NCBI RefSeq assembly: GCF_003026355.1
Contig: NZ_PYON01000029.1
Coordinates: forward strand, 1 to 42,120
Direction of reading: 5' to 3'
Source: Photobacterium kishitanii
Lineage (GTDB): Bacteria; Pseudomonadota; Gammaproteobacteria; Enterobacterales; Vibrionaceae
Length of the DNA stretch: 42,120 bases
A model generated the notes under the pieces. That model did no database searches, was not told the origin of the DNA, and saw only the letters and a program-made list of their open reading frames with translations. Of this stretch, positions 34,615 to 41,821 are shown in pieces. Both the position numbers and the translations under genes were made by a program. Position 1 is the stretch's first letter. Each line of letters begins with the position of its first letter.

Positions 34615-36174
34615 CTAATTATCGTGAGTGACAATGTTACAGTGCTGGTGCTGAGTATGAAGTAATGTTGTTTCAAGACGTTCAATCACATTCTTGGGGA
34701 TGTCGTTATTGGTAAAAAATGAGCTACTAATAGAAACTGACATCGATACACTTTGCCCCTTGAAGTGTAACGGTAGTTGAGTGACAGCTGTGCGAATGGT
34801 TTGTACTGCTTGGTGACGCTGTTGCTGATTAATATCAGTGATCAATAACATAAAGGCATCATCACTAAAACGCGCAATAAAGTCGGTTGGATTGAGTTGC
34901 TGGCTAATGGTTTGAGCGATAATTTTAAGTGCTTTATCTCCAGCATGATGACCATAATTATTATTAATATGGCTGAGATTATCAATATCAACCAGCATTA
35001 ACAGTAATGGATTTTGGTAACGTAACCAACGTTGATATTCATGTTCAAGACGATCATCAAACGCACTACGGTTGTAGGTCAGGGTTAATTTATCACGGAA
35101 GATATTTTGTTGCTGTTGGCTCAAACGTTGGTGGTAGCTGTAAGTCTGTTCTTGTAAATGCAGCACTTTATTATCATTGTGATTTAACTGTTCTAGCAGC
35201 GCTTGCTCTCGTTGCTCTAGTTGGCTATTACGTTGCGCTAATTGTTGTAATTCATGCGCAATATTCAATAATGATTCAGGTGCTGTTTCTATCGTATTTT
35301 TAGTCTTTAGCTCTTGGTTAATATTCGTCACTATCGTTGAGATGCTAGTGTTAAAGTCACGTCGATGTTGATGTAATACTGAAAAAGAACTGGCTGTTTT
35401 CGATGTGTTTTTTTGTAACGAGGCTAAATCACTATTGAGTGTATTTAGAAACCGCTGCGAGGCATGACGTTCAGCATGAGTCCCTGTGACAATAAGACCT
35501 AATACTTGTAATAATAATGTCTGTAATGTTTTTTGATCGACGCCTTGTGCTAATTGATTACGAATAGTAAATAGTTGTTCACCTTGTTCGTTGGTGAAAT
35601 CTATCTCTGTGATAAGACGCTGTAGTTCTGCAACTAACTCAATTTCAAAGTTTTGCTGATTATCACTAGATAGCGTTGTACCGTTATTATTCGCTGCAAT
35701 TAATTTTATACTGCGTTCATACAGTTCTAGTAAACGTAATATACGCTGATGATTCTCTAATAATGTTGTTGATGGCTGGTTGAAAAGACCGCGTAGATCT
35801 CGTTGCAATGATGCAGGTAAACCTTGGTAATGTGACAGAGTGTGTCCGCGTTGATTAACGTGACTTTGTAACTGTTTGCTTTGGCGTTGGATTACATCAG
35901 CTTGCTGGATGACCAGACGTTCTACAATAGCTAACCGAGGAATGAGCCGACTAATTTCTAATGGTTGTTCGAGATCATGGGTTATTGCGTGTAATGTACT
36001 ATCGAGATCGTTATCAAGACCTCGGCAGGCAACCGCTAATCGAGTAATAAGGCGTTTTAATATTACAGTCTCGCGTCGCGATTTTAGATTAGAATCACGG
36101 TAAGAAAGTTGGGCAAGGTCTAATTGCTGCTTTAGAACACTGATTTCGGCAACAATGGCATTAATATCTGTCAT
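34615..36174 (-). CDS. Coiled-coil protein with a degenerate GGDEF domain
   Basis: 519 residues. The first 350 are helical: an N-terminal region with Leu/Gln heptad-like repeats, then coiled coil (ELKTKNTIETAPESLL.. to QEQTYSYHQRLS). The C-terminal 160 are a GGDEF fold: LTLTYNRSAFDDRL (cf. DxLTxLxNRxxF), LLMLVDIDNLSHINNNYGHHAGDKALK, and IARFSDDAFMLL. The signature is SDDAF in place of GG(D/E)EF and the RxxD inhibitory site has lost its Arg (NPTD), so diguanylate cyclase activity is doubtful. The first metal-binding Asp (VDIDN) is kept. It probably acts as a sensor or scaffold. No signal peptide or membrane helix. Confidence 0.82.
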   Translation of the reverse strand: MTDINAIVAEISVLKQQLDLAQLSYRDSNLKSRRETVILKRLITRLAVACRGLDNDLDSTLHAITHDLEQPLEISRLIPRLAIVERLVIQQADVIQRQSKQLQSHVNQRGHTLSHYQGLPASLQRDLRGLFNQPSTTLLENHQRILRLLELYERSIKLIAANNNGTTLSSDNQQNFEIELVAELQRLITEIDFTNEQGEQLFTIRNQLAQGVDQKTLQTLLLQVLGLIVTGTHAERHASQRFLNTLNSDLASLQKNTSKTASSFSVLHQHRRDFNTSISTIVTNINQELKTKNTIETAPESLLNIAHELQQLAQRNSQLEQREQALLEQLNHNDNKVLHLQEQTYSYHQRLSQQQQNIFRDKLTLTYNRSAFDDRLEHEYQRWLRYQNPLLLMLVDIDNLSHINNNYGHHAGDKALKIIAQTISQQLNPTDFIARFSDDAFMLLITDINQQQRHQAVQTIRTAVTQLPLHFKGQSVSMSVSISSSFFTNNDIPKNVIERLETTLLHTQHQHCNIVTHDN

Positions 36175-36305
36175 TGGTTATGCATCTGCACTAATACGAT
36201 TAAATCCATTTAATTCATAATGTTACTGTAATAATCGTAACATGCTACCAAAAATAAAACCTGATAGTTAGTGCTATTTGTCAGAGTTTCGTATCATTTA
36301 TATAT

Positions 36306-38585
36306 TTAATTGATATCTTTGTTAAGATTGTGATCGTAGTTCCAGATTATTTCATTATTGGTTGAACTACGTACTTTTACTAATCCTTTAGCTATCCCTT
36401 CAATACAAGAACGGCGGATATTATCACCAACAAAACTGGCAGCAGGGGCTGCATCAATCGCACATATATGAACCCAGTTGCTTCCTGGTTGTTTATCATT
36501 GAGTCTTACACCAACATTAACGGTCATTAGTAATATATCAATTAACTCTTGATCATTAATTGCAGTATATGCTCGAGGTAAGAAGGGATACTCAGCCATG
36601 CCTATTTGCAATGAATTATCGATATTTAACGGCAAGGTATAATTATCAATTAATTGCTGCATCGAGTCTGCTAGTTGTTTTGGATCACAGCTTAAACGTG
36701 CATTGGGCTCGATATATAAAAACATAGCATCAGAAAAATGATAAATACGAGCAGGCTCTAATACTTGCTGTTGCAAATAATTGCCAAATTCTTTTTCTGC
36801 GGTAAGTCCTTGTTGATAGCCCTTTTCTAGATAAATACGCTTTAAGAATGAGACTTCAAATAGTGCAAATCGTAGCCGATCACTTAGAGGTTCATTAATA
36901 ATCTCACCCAGGTGCCATTGTTCAAAGTTAGCACTACTCTGTTGGAGCGAATTGGCTAAACGGGCATTGAGCATCCGTAGATTACGTAATCCACTACGAG
37001 GGTGAGTATAGTAATCTGTCGTTAACTTAGTGAGTTGCTGCTTTAATTGTTTATTAATGTGCTGGCGGCGCCATAACAGTAATAACATAATGACTAACAC
37101 CCCAATTAGGGCTAAAGATATTTGCTGCTGTTTATATAATGCATTTTGATTAATGAATTGCTCTCGTTCCATCTCTTCCAGTCTGAGTGAACGCTCCATC
37201 ATTTTTTGTTGTTGCTTAAATACTTCAGTATTACTTTTATTCGCACTTTTTTGTTTGCCAGCATACAGCTGTTCATAGCGGCGCTGACTGAGGAGGGCAT
37301 TGTAGTAATCATTTTGCTTTTCAAATGCCTCAGATAAAATGGATTCACCCATTAATTGCAAACTTGTGGCGCCAATACGGCTAGCTGAAATTAAGCCTGC
37401 TTGTAATGATGTAATTGCATCATCTAATTCGCCTTTTTCTAACTCTAATTGCCCTTGGAGGATCTGGCTTTCAGCGACAATGTTCTCATTACCACTTTGT
37501 AGGGCAAGATTACGAGCTTGAACAATGTATTGCTCTGTTTTGGGATAGTTATATAGATGTAAGTAAACTCGCGCAATATTGAGTCGTAAATTCGCTGAAC
37601 GAACATCATGTTTAAGCTGATTCTCTTGGTCAAGCGCATTAAAGTAATGTACGAGAGCAAGGTTATAACGCCCTTGTTGTTCATAGATAGAGGCAATTAG
37701 GGTTAATGTTCTTGCTAACTGTTGGGTGCGTTTATAACGTTCAAAAAATTCCCCGGCTTGAGTTGCATGTTCTAATGCTTTATCAAACACATGCCGTTCT
37801 TCAAAGAGTTGAGCTAATTCATAATTAGCCCGTGCAATTTGTGGTTGATCATCATTTTCAACCGCTAACCAATAACCACTTAATAAGCGATCAAGTGCCA
37901 TATCATAATGATCATGACGTAAATAATGCTGACCTAATGTGAGTTGATAGTTAATGATTTCATCTTTATCGTCAAATGCGACTAAATAACCTTTAGCTTT
38001 GATAAACAGCTTTTCTGCAGCTTCATCTTTACCAATGCTTGATTCAATTAGCGCTCGTAGCATCAGTGATTGATATTTTAATTCTTGTAGTTGGCGGGTA
38101 ACTTTTATTGGCTGTGCATGCTTCATATCAGTACTAAGCGTATTGAGCATTTTTAGCGCGGTGGCACTGTTACTTAAGTTAACCCAGTAAAATTTGGCTA
38201 ATAAAATCCGACTTTCAAAGACATTGAACATCAGTTTATTATCAAGTGCTTTTTTTTCAGCTTTTTTGATAACACTAATTGCTTGTTCTGGCCGTTGTAG
38301 AAGAGACAAAGCTTGTGCTTGGAGTTGCAATGCATTGATAGTATTCAGTGGGGTGCGGGTAGAATGATCTGTTTCACCGCTAAGATGGACTCGTGATGGA
38401 TCTTGTGGCTGGCTTAGACGACGTTGTTCGAGGTAGCTTTGGGTGATCGTAAGCGTACGCTCTGGTTGATTAACTAATAAATTATGAGCTTCAGTGAGGA
38501 TCGGCGAGCTATAAATTTTTGCTTGAAGATCAAATGAAGTTGTTAGTAATACTAACCCAGAAAGAAATAGGCCGCGAAAATTCAT
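36306..38585 (-). CDS. TPR sensor protein with vestigial GGDEF-like domain
   Basis: 759 residues. A signal peptide (1-22, ending LQA) is followed by TPR-like helical repeats (about 80-440), a linker coiled coil, one membrane helix (489-506) and a cytoplasmic C-terminal domain (about 515-759). That domain starts HPRSGLRNLRMLNARL, matching the DPLTGLxNRRxxxxxL entrance of GGDEF domains, but HFSDAMFLYI replaces RxGGDEFxxL, so cyclase chemistry is very unlikely. The layout, periplasmic TPR plus inner-membrane helix plus cytoplasmic GGDEF-like, fits a signalling receptor. The adjacent gene to the left also ends in a degenerate GGDEF domain. A gap of 131 nt separates them; they may be co-transcribed. 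Confidence 0.8.
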   Translation of the reverse strand: MNFRGLFLSGLVLLTTSFDLQAKIYSSPILTEAHNLLVNQPERTLTITQSYLEQRRLSQPQDPSRVHLSGETDHSTRTPLNTINALQLQAQALSLLQRPEQAISVIKKAEKKALDNKLMFNVFESRILLAKFYWVNLSNSATALKMLNTLSTDMKHAQPIKVTRQLQELKYQSLMLRALIESSIGKDEAAEKLFIKAKGYLVAFDDKDEIINYQLTLGQHYLRHDHYDMALDRLLSGYWLAVENDDQPQIARANYELAQLFEERHVFDKALEHATQAGEFFERYKRTQQLARTLTLIASIYEQQGRYNLALVHYFNALDQENQLKHDVRSANLRLNIARVYLHLYNYPKTEQYIVQARNLALQSGNENIVAESQILQGQLELEKGELDDAITSLQAGLISASRIGATSLQLMGESILSEAFEKQNDYYNALLSQRRYEQLYAGKQKSANKSNTEVFKQQQKMMERSLRLEEMEREQFINQNALYKQQQISLALIGVLVIMLLLLWRRQHINKQLKQQLTKLTTDYYTHPRSGLRNLRMLNARLANSLQQSSANFEQWHLGEIINEPLSDRLRFALFEVSFLKRIYLEKGYQQGLTAEKEFGNYLQQQVLEPARIYHFSDAMFLYIEPNARLSCDPKQLADSMQQLIDNYTLPLNIDNSLQIGMAEYPFLPRAYTAINDQELIDILLMTVNVGVRLNDKQPGSNWVHICAIDAAPAASFVGDNIRRSCIEGIAKGLVKVRSSTNNEIIWNYDHNLNKDIN

Positions 38586-38645
38586 ATAATCTCAAAACAG
38601 CAGAATAACACACAAGATGAGATTAATTTTACTGGGTTAAAGCAT

Positions 38646-38690
38646 CAAGTCCAGCAAAGTAAAGCTTTTTACCGGACTTAATGTTGAATT
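38646..38690 (-). terminator. Weak hairpin behind queF
   Basis: On the minus strand AAGTCC and GGACTT flank a partly paired core with TAAAAAGCTTTA. It sits between queF and the TPR gene. There is no T tract directly after it, so it may be a weak terminator or none. Confidence 0.35.
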
Positions 38691-38706
38691 CGTCGTGAGG
38701 ATCTAA

Positions 38707-39558
38707 TTACTGACGCGCAAGACGGAAATTATCGCTTGGGGTTTTACCCATATTTGTACGATATGGGTTGATATCTAAACCACCACGACGGGTATAACGT
38801 GCATAAACAGTCAGTAATTCAGGCTGACAAAAACGCATAATATCGTTAAAGATACGTTCAACACATTGTTCGTGGAATTCATTATGGTTACGGAATGATA
38901 CAATGTAACGCAGTAATTGTTCACGATCGATACGATTGCCTTTATAAGCAATACGTACACTTCCCCAATCAGGTTGATTCGTGATTAAGCAGTTTGATTT
39001 TAACAAATGGCTATGAACAATTTCTTCCACGATATCATTATTATCAGCGGCACCTTCAAGATATTCAGGTTTGAACGTATAGTCATTAATTTCAATATCT
39101 TGATCGTCAATACATTCGCCAAAGAAATTAACAATCTGTTGCTCATTAAAATCCGTAAGCGGCTGAATGGTGACATCAACATCTGCGCCTGCACAACGTG
39201 ATAAATCGATTTGCAGAGTATCTGCAATATCTTGCCAACCATCAAAGCGTGTTTGATTAAAGCTGTTAAGGTACAGTTTAAAAGATTTTGATTCAATAAG
39301 GTTAGGACTTGATGCTGGTAAACGCACTTCACCAATAGCAACTTGTGGTAAGCCTTTTTTATTGAGCCATGATAATTCGTATAATGTCCAAATATCATAG
39401 CCAGTAAATGGCAGTGCATCATCGCTGATATTAAGATCGGTACGGTTCAGGCTTCTTGGTACAGGTTGCAGTAGCGAAGGATCATACTGATCTTTATACT
39501 CTGTCTTTTGGCCAAGGGTTAAACCGGCTAATTCTTTAGCGTCTTTATATTTACTCAT
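38707..39558 (-). CDS. queF: NADPH-dependent 7-cyano-7-deazaguanine reductase
   Basis: Reduces preQ0 to preQ1 in queuosine tRNA modification. 283 residues, the long bimodular (YqcD-like) type. The QueF signature is ESKSFKLYLNSFNQTRF, where substrate and NADPH are bound; the second module contains LKSNCLITNQPDWGSV, with the conserved catalytic Cys, and the HEQCVERIFNDI segment. It is divergent from syd, exactly as in E. coli. Confidence 0.96.
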   Translation of the reverse strand: MSKYKDAKELAGLTLGQKTEYKDQYDPSLLQPVPRSLNRTDLNISDDALPFTGYDIWTLYELSWLNKKGLPQVAIGEVRLPASSPNLIESKSFKLYLNSFNQTRFDGWQDIADTLQIDLSRCAGADVDVTIQPLTDFNEQQIVNFFGECIDDQDIEINDYTFKPEYLEGAADNNDIVEEIVHSHLLKSNCLITNQPDWGSVRIAYKGNRIDREQLLRYIVSFRNHNEFHEQCVERIFNDIMRFCQPELLTVYARYTRRGGLDINPYRTNMGKTPSDNFRLARQ

Positions 39559-39644
39559 ACTGTCTATGACACTCTTGGATTAGAATAGATGTCCGTCGAA
39601 ACGGTTTAAACCTAAAGTTTACTGAATCTTTTATGAGGTTGCGA

Positions 39645-40199
39645 ATGAATCATCCTGTTACCTGCGCTTTATCTGATTTTTCTGCTCGTTATTTACAAGC
39701 ATGGTGTGATGCAGATCGCGGTTTTCCCGTAAGTGAGCATTTAGTTGGGCTTATTTCACCTTGTGTTGTCGATGATGATGGTCGAAATGTGACCTGGAAA
39801 CCGATTGAGCGTCAACCTATGATCACTTTAGATGGGGTCGAAAAAGGCATGGATTTATCACTTCATAGTGATATTAATGCTTTTTATGGATCGCAATTTA
39901 GCGGTGATATGAGCGCTATGTTTGGTGATTTATCGCTTGATTTATTGCAAGCATTTAATGATGACGATATTGACCGTTTACAGCAAAATATTTTAGGACA
40001 CTTAGTTACTCAACGTCGTATGAAGCTTAAACCAACAGTGTTTATTGCAGTATTGGACGATGAATCAAAAGTGATTTCTATTTGTAATTTAACTGGTCAA
40101 GTGGTGTTAGAAACTCTTGGGAAAGATCTTCGCCAAGTGTTAGCGGCTGATGTTACGACGTTCTTACAGCAATTACAGCCACTAGTAACAGAGGTGTAG
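39645..40199 (+). CDS. syd: SecY-interacting protein Syd
   Basis: A 184-residue soluble protein that binds SecY at the cytoplasmic face of the inner membrane. The typical blocks are DFSARYLQAWCDADRGFP at the N-terminus and SDINAFYGSQFSGDM in the middle. Start chosen at ATG 39645 with GAGG upstream; an in-frame ATG at 39633 lies inside that site. It is divergent from queF and is followed after 3 nt by the Zn-ribbon gene, so the two form a pair. Confidence 0.92.
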   Translation: MNHPVTCALSDFSARYLQAWCDADRGFPVSEHLVGLISPCVVDDDGRNVTWKPIERQPMITLDGVEKGMDLSLHSDINAFYGSQFSGDMSAMFGDLSLDLLQAFNDDDIDRLQQNILGHLVTQRRMKLKPTVFIAVLDDESKVISICNLTGQVVLETLGKDLRQVLAADVTTFLQQLQPLVTEV

Positions 40200-40202
40200 A
40201 TA

Positions 40203-40979
40203 GTGTTTGTTGTTGAGCTGCAATTTGAATGTTTTGATAATACTACTTTATCGCAAGTCGATAGTGCGATAAATGGCTTGATGGATGCTTTGCGTTATAA
40301 CGGTCAAGTACTGGGGCGTGAATTTCCGATTGTGATCGATGATGGTGTCTTTCGAGTGCGAGTTGTGTGTCCAGAGAAAGAGAGTTTGCATTCACGCTAT
40401 AATAGCCCTCAAGTACGTGCATGCTATGAGCAATTAACACTATCGTGCTTACTAACCCCTAAAATAAAAGTATTAGGGGTTGACCTTAATTCTGATTCTG
40501 TAGCGGAAAACTTTTCACCATCGTGGCAAGTACTTTATACCACGTATGTTCACAGCTGCTCACCACTTCGTAGCGGTGATACGTTGCTACCAATACCACT
40601 ATATCAAACTGGGGCAACAATTGATGGTGATTATAAAGCGGTTGTTAAGTGGCAGACTGAATGGCAAGCATTTGATGAAATCCAAATGGCGATAAGAAGC
40701 CAAACCGCAGTTAGTATGGCATTAGCGGAGATTGGCGATATAGATAGCGAGCTTTTTGTACGTGGGCGTGAGTTGTGTCGTCATATAGAAGTAACAACAG
40801 AAATCCCAACGTATTATTATCAATACCGTGTTGGTGGTAAAGATAAAGTCACAGAGCTCGCTCGTCGATGTCCTAGTTGTGATGGTGAATGGCGACAATC
40901 AGAAGCCTTACATGGTTTGTTTCATTTCAAATGCGATCGATGTCGAATCGTATCAAATATGTCGTGGAATTTTCAGTAA
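40203..40979 (+). CDS. DUF2310 Zn-ribbon protein
   Basis: 258 residues. The first 190 have no clear motif; the C-terminus has a zinc ribbon with paired CxxC knuckles (RRCPSCDGEWRQ and FKCDRCRIVSNMSW), typical for DUF2310 (a possible nucleic-acid-binding family, to my knowledge usually beside syd in Vibrio). Function unknown. GTG start at 40203 with AGAGG upstream, overlapping the region of the syd stop, so translation is probably coupled. A strong terminator follows. Confidence 0.82.
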   Translation: MFVVELQFECFDNTTLSQVDSAINGLMDALRYNGQVLGREFPIVIDDGVFRVRVVCPEKESLHSRYNSPQVRACYEQLTLSCLLTPKIKVLGVDLNSDSVAENFSPSWQVLYTTYVHSCSPLRSGDTLLPIPLYQTGATIDGDYKAVVKWQTEWQAFDEIQMAIRSQTAVSMALAEIGDIDSELFVRGRELCRHIEVTTEIPTYYYQYRVGGKDKVTELARRCPSCDGEWRQSEALHGLFHFKCDRCRIVSNMSWNFQ

Positions 40980-40981
40980 TA

Positions 40982-41014
40982 TAAAAAAGCACCTTTAAAT
41001 TTAGGTGCTTTTTT
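40982..41014. terminator. Bidirectional terminator after the DUF2310 gene
   Basis: AAAAAAGCACCT pairs with AGGTGCTTTTTT around TTAAATTT. It has T and A runs on both sides and lies between convergent genes. Confidence 0.95.
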
Positions 41015-41018
41015 ATCA

Positions 41019-41291
41019 CTAGCGGTCAGCTTCTAATCGAGCCAAACGGGTTGAGAGTGCAAGCACTTGTTGCTCTAGTTGCTCTATACGTTGTTCTGCT
41101 GTTAATACTCGATGTTGCTTCTCTATATGAGGGACTTTGGCGTTTTTTTGCCATGCTTGCAGTGCTTTTATTATCACCGGAATAGGCAGAGATGTTGTTA
41201 GTCGTGCTTTAATTAATGCAACTGACGGCTGTTTTTTTTCAGTAACTAACTGTTTAATAACCTGTTCTATTTCTTGGGTGATGGTTGACAT
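41019..41291 (-). CDS. Small KfrA-like winged-helix plus coiled-coil protein
   Basis: A 90-residue protein from MSTITQEIEQVIKQLV (AGGA 6 nt upstream; an ATG two codons earlier is also in frame). The first half (KKQPSVALIKARLTTSLPIPVIIKALQAWQ) resembles the short N-terminal helix-turn-helix of KfrA-type and related DNA-binding proteins; the second half is a coiled coil (AEQRIEQLEQQVLALSTRLARLEADR). It may bind DNA as a dimer, but this is inference from pattern. It is followed by the DUF2310 terminator and preceded by the DUF2789 gene, 20-27 nt away, so the two are likely one transcript. Not matched to a named gene. Confidence 0.6.
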   Translation of the reverse strand: MSTITQEIEQVIKQLVTEKKQPSVALIKARLTTSLPIPVIIKALQAWQKNAKVPHIEKQHRVLTAEQRIEQLEQQVLALSTRLARLEADR

Positions 41292-41317
41292 TATCATTCC
41301 TAATGTAAAGGTAGCTA

Positions 41318-41548
41318 TTATTTTCTAAGTAAAGCATCTAATTGATCGATGACCTCGCACCAATCAGCGTCTTGCTGTTGTGCCTCAATAATAAATTGTT
41401 GCTGAGCCGGAACTAAAAATGGTGCTTCAGCTAATTTTTGTTGTTGTTCTAATCCATGGGTTTGTAAAAAATGCTCAATAGATTCAGTTGAATTATCTAA
41501 TCCTAATTGACTGAATAAGTTAGCTAAGTCGTGGTTGAATGCTTCCAT
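41318..41548 (-). CDS. DUF2789 small conserved protein
   Basis: A 76-residue cytoplasmic protein. The pattern NLANLFSQLGLDNSTESIEHFLQTH... then APFLVPAQQQFIIEAQQQDADWCEVIDQLDALLRK is that of DUF2789, found in Vibrio, Shewanella and Pseudomonas. No function is known. A strong AGGAGT site is 4 nt before ATG. E. coli has yqcC at this place beside csrB; this is not YqcC. Confidence 0.8.
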   Translation of the reverse strand: MEAFNHDLANLFSQLGLDNSTESIEHFLQTHGLEQQQKLAEAPFLVPAQQQFIIEAQQQDADWCEVIDQLDALLRK

Positions 41549-41599
41549 GTTGACTCCTTACTGTGCATTATTTTCCTCTGAGTGAGTATAGTGGATATC

Positions 41600-41626
41600 T
41601 ACTTAAATAGTTATTTACTTAAATAG
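41600..41626. repeat. Two 11-bp direct repeats upstream of csrB
   Basis: TACTTAAATAG occurs at 41600-41610 and 41616-41626, spaced by exactly 16 nt, just upstream of the UvrY/VarA-type palindrome. It could be a binding site for a further regulator of csrB, or of the divergent DUF2789 gene. Confidence 0.5.
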
Positions 41627-41636
41627 CCAATATCGT

Positions 41637-41654
41637 TGTAAGAGATCTCTTACA
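41637..41654. promoter_or_regulatory. UvrY/VarA/GacA box upstream of csrB
   Basis: A perfect 18-bp palindrome TGTAAG-AGATCT-CTTACA equals the GacA/UvrY/VarA-type response-regulator box TGTAAG-N6-CTTACA. A further half-site TGTAAG lies at 41659-41664. It is about 170-185 nt upstream of the predicted csrB start, the distance at which UvrY binds at E. coli csrB. Confidence 0.85.
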
Positions 41655-41788
41655 CGGATGTAAGAGATTGAGTTTATTTTTAGTGGGTATGACGGTTTGT
41701 TTTTTTATAATTAATTGATATTAAATGCTTTTTGTTTTTTCGCTGCCTGCGGGATGAAAATAAATATCAGAAAATGTTTAAACATATA

Positions 41789-41816
41789 TTGTGGATAATA
41801 ATCAAAAGCGTAATCT
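41789..41816 (+). promoter_or_regulatory. Predicted csrB promoter
   Basis: TTGTGG (41789-41794) and TAATCT (41811-41816) are 16 nt apart, giving a start near 41822. Both elements deviate from the sigma-70 consensus, as expected for an activator-dependent promoter. Confidence 0.5.
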
Positions 41817-41821
41817 TATTG

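Noticed and set aside
39000..39422. 140-residue minus-strand reading frame inside queF in another frame
   Set aside because: Overlaps conserved QueF motifs on the same strand in a different frame; no plausible protein signature.
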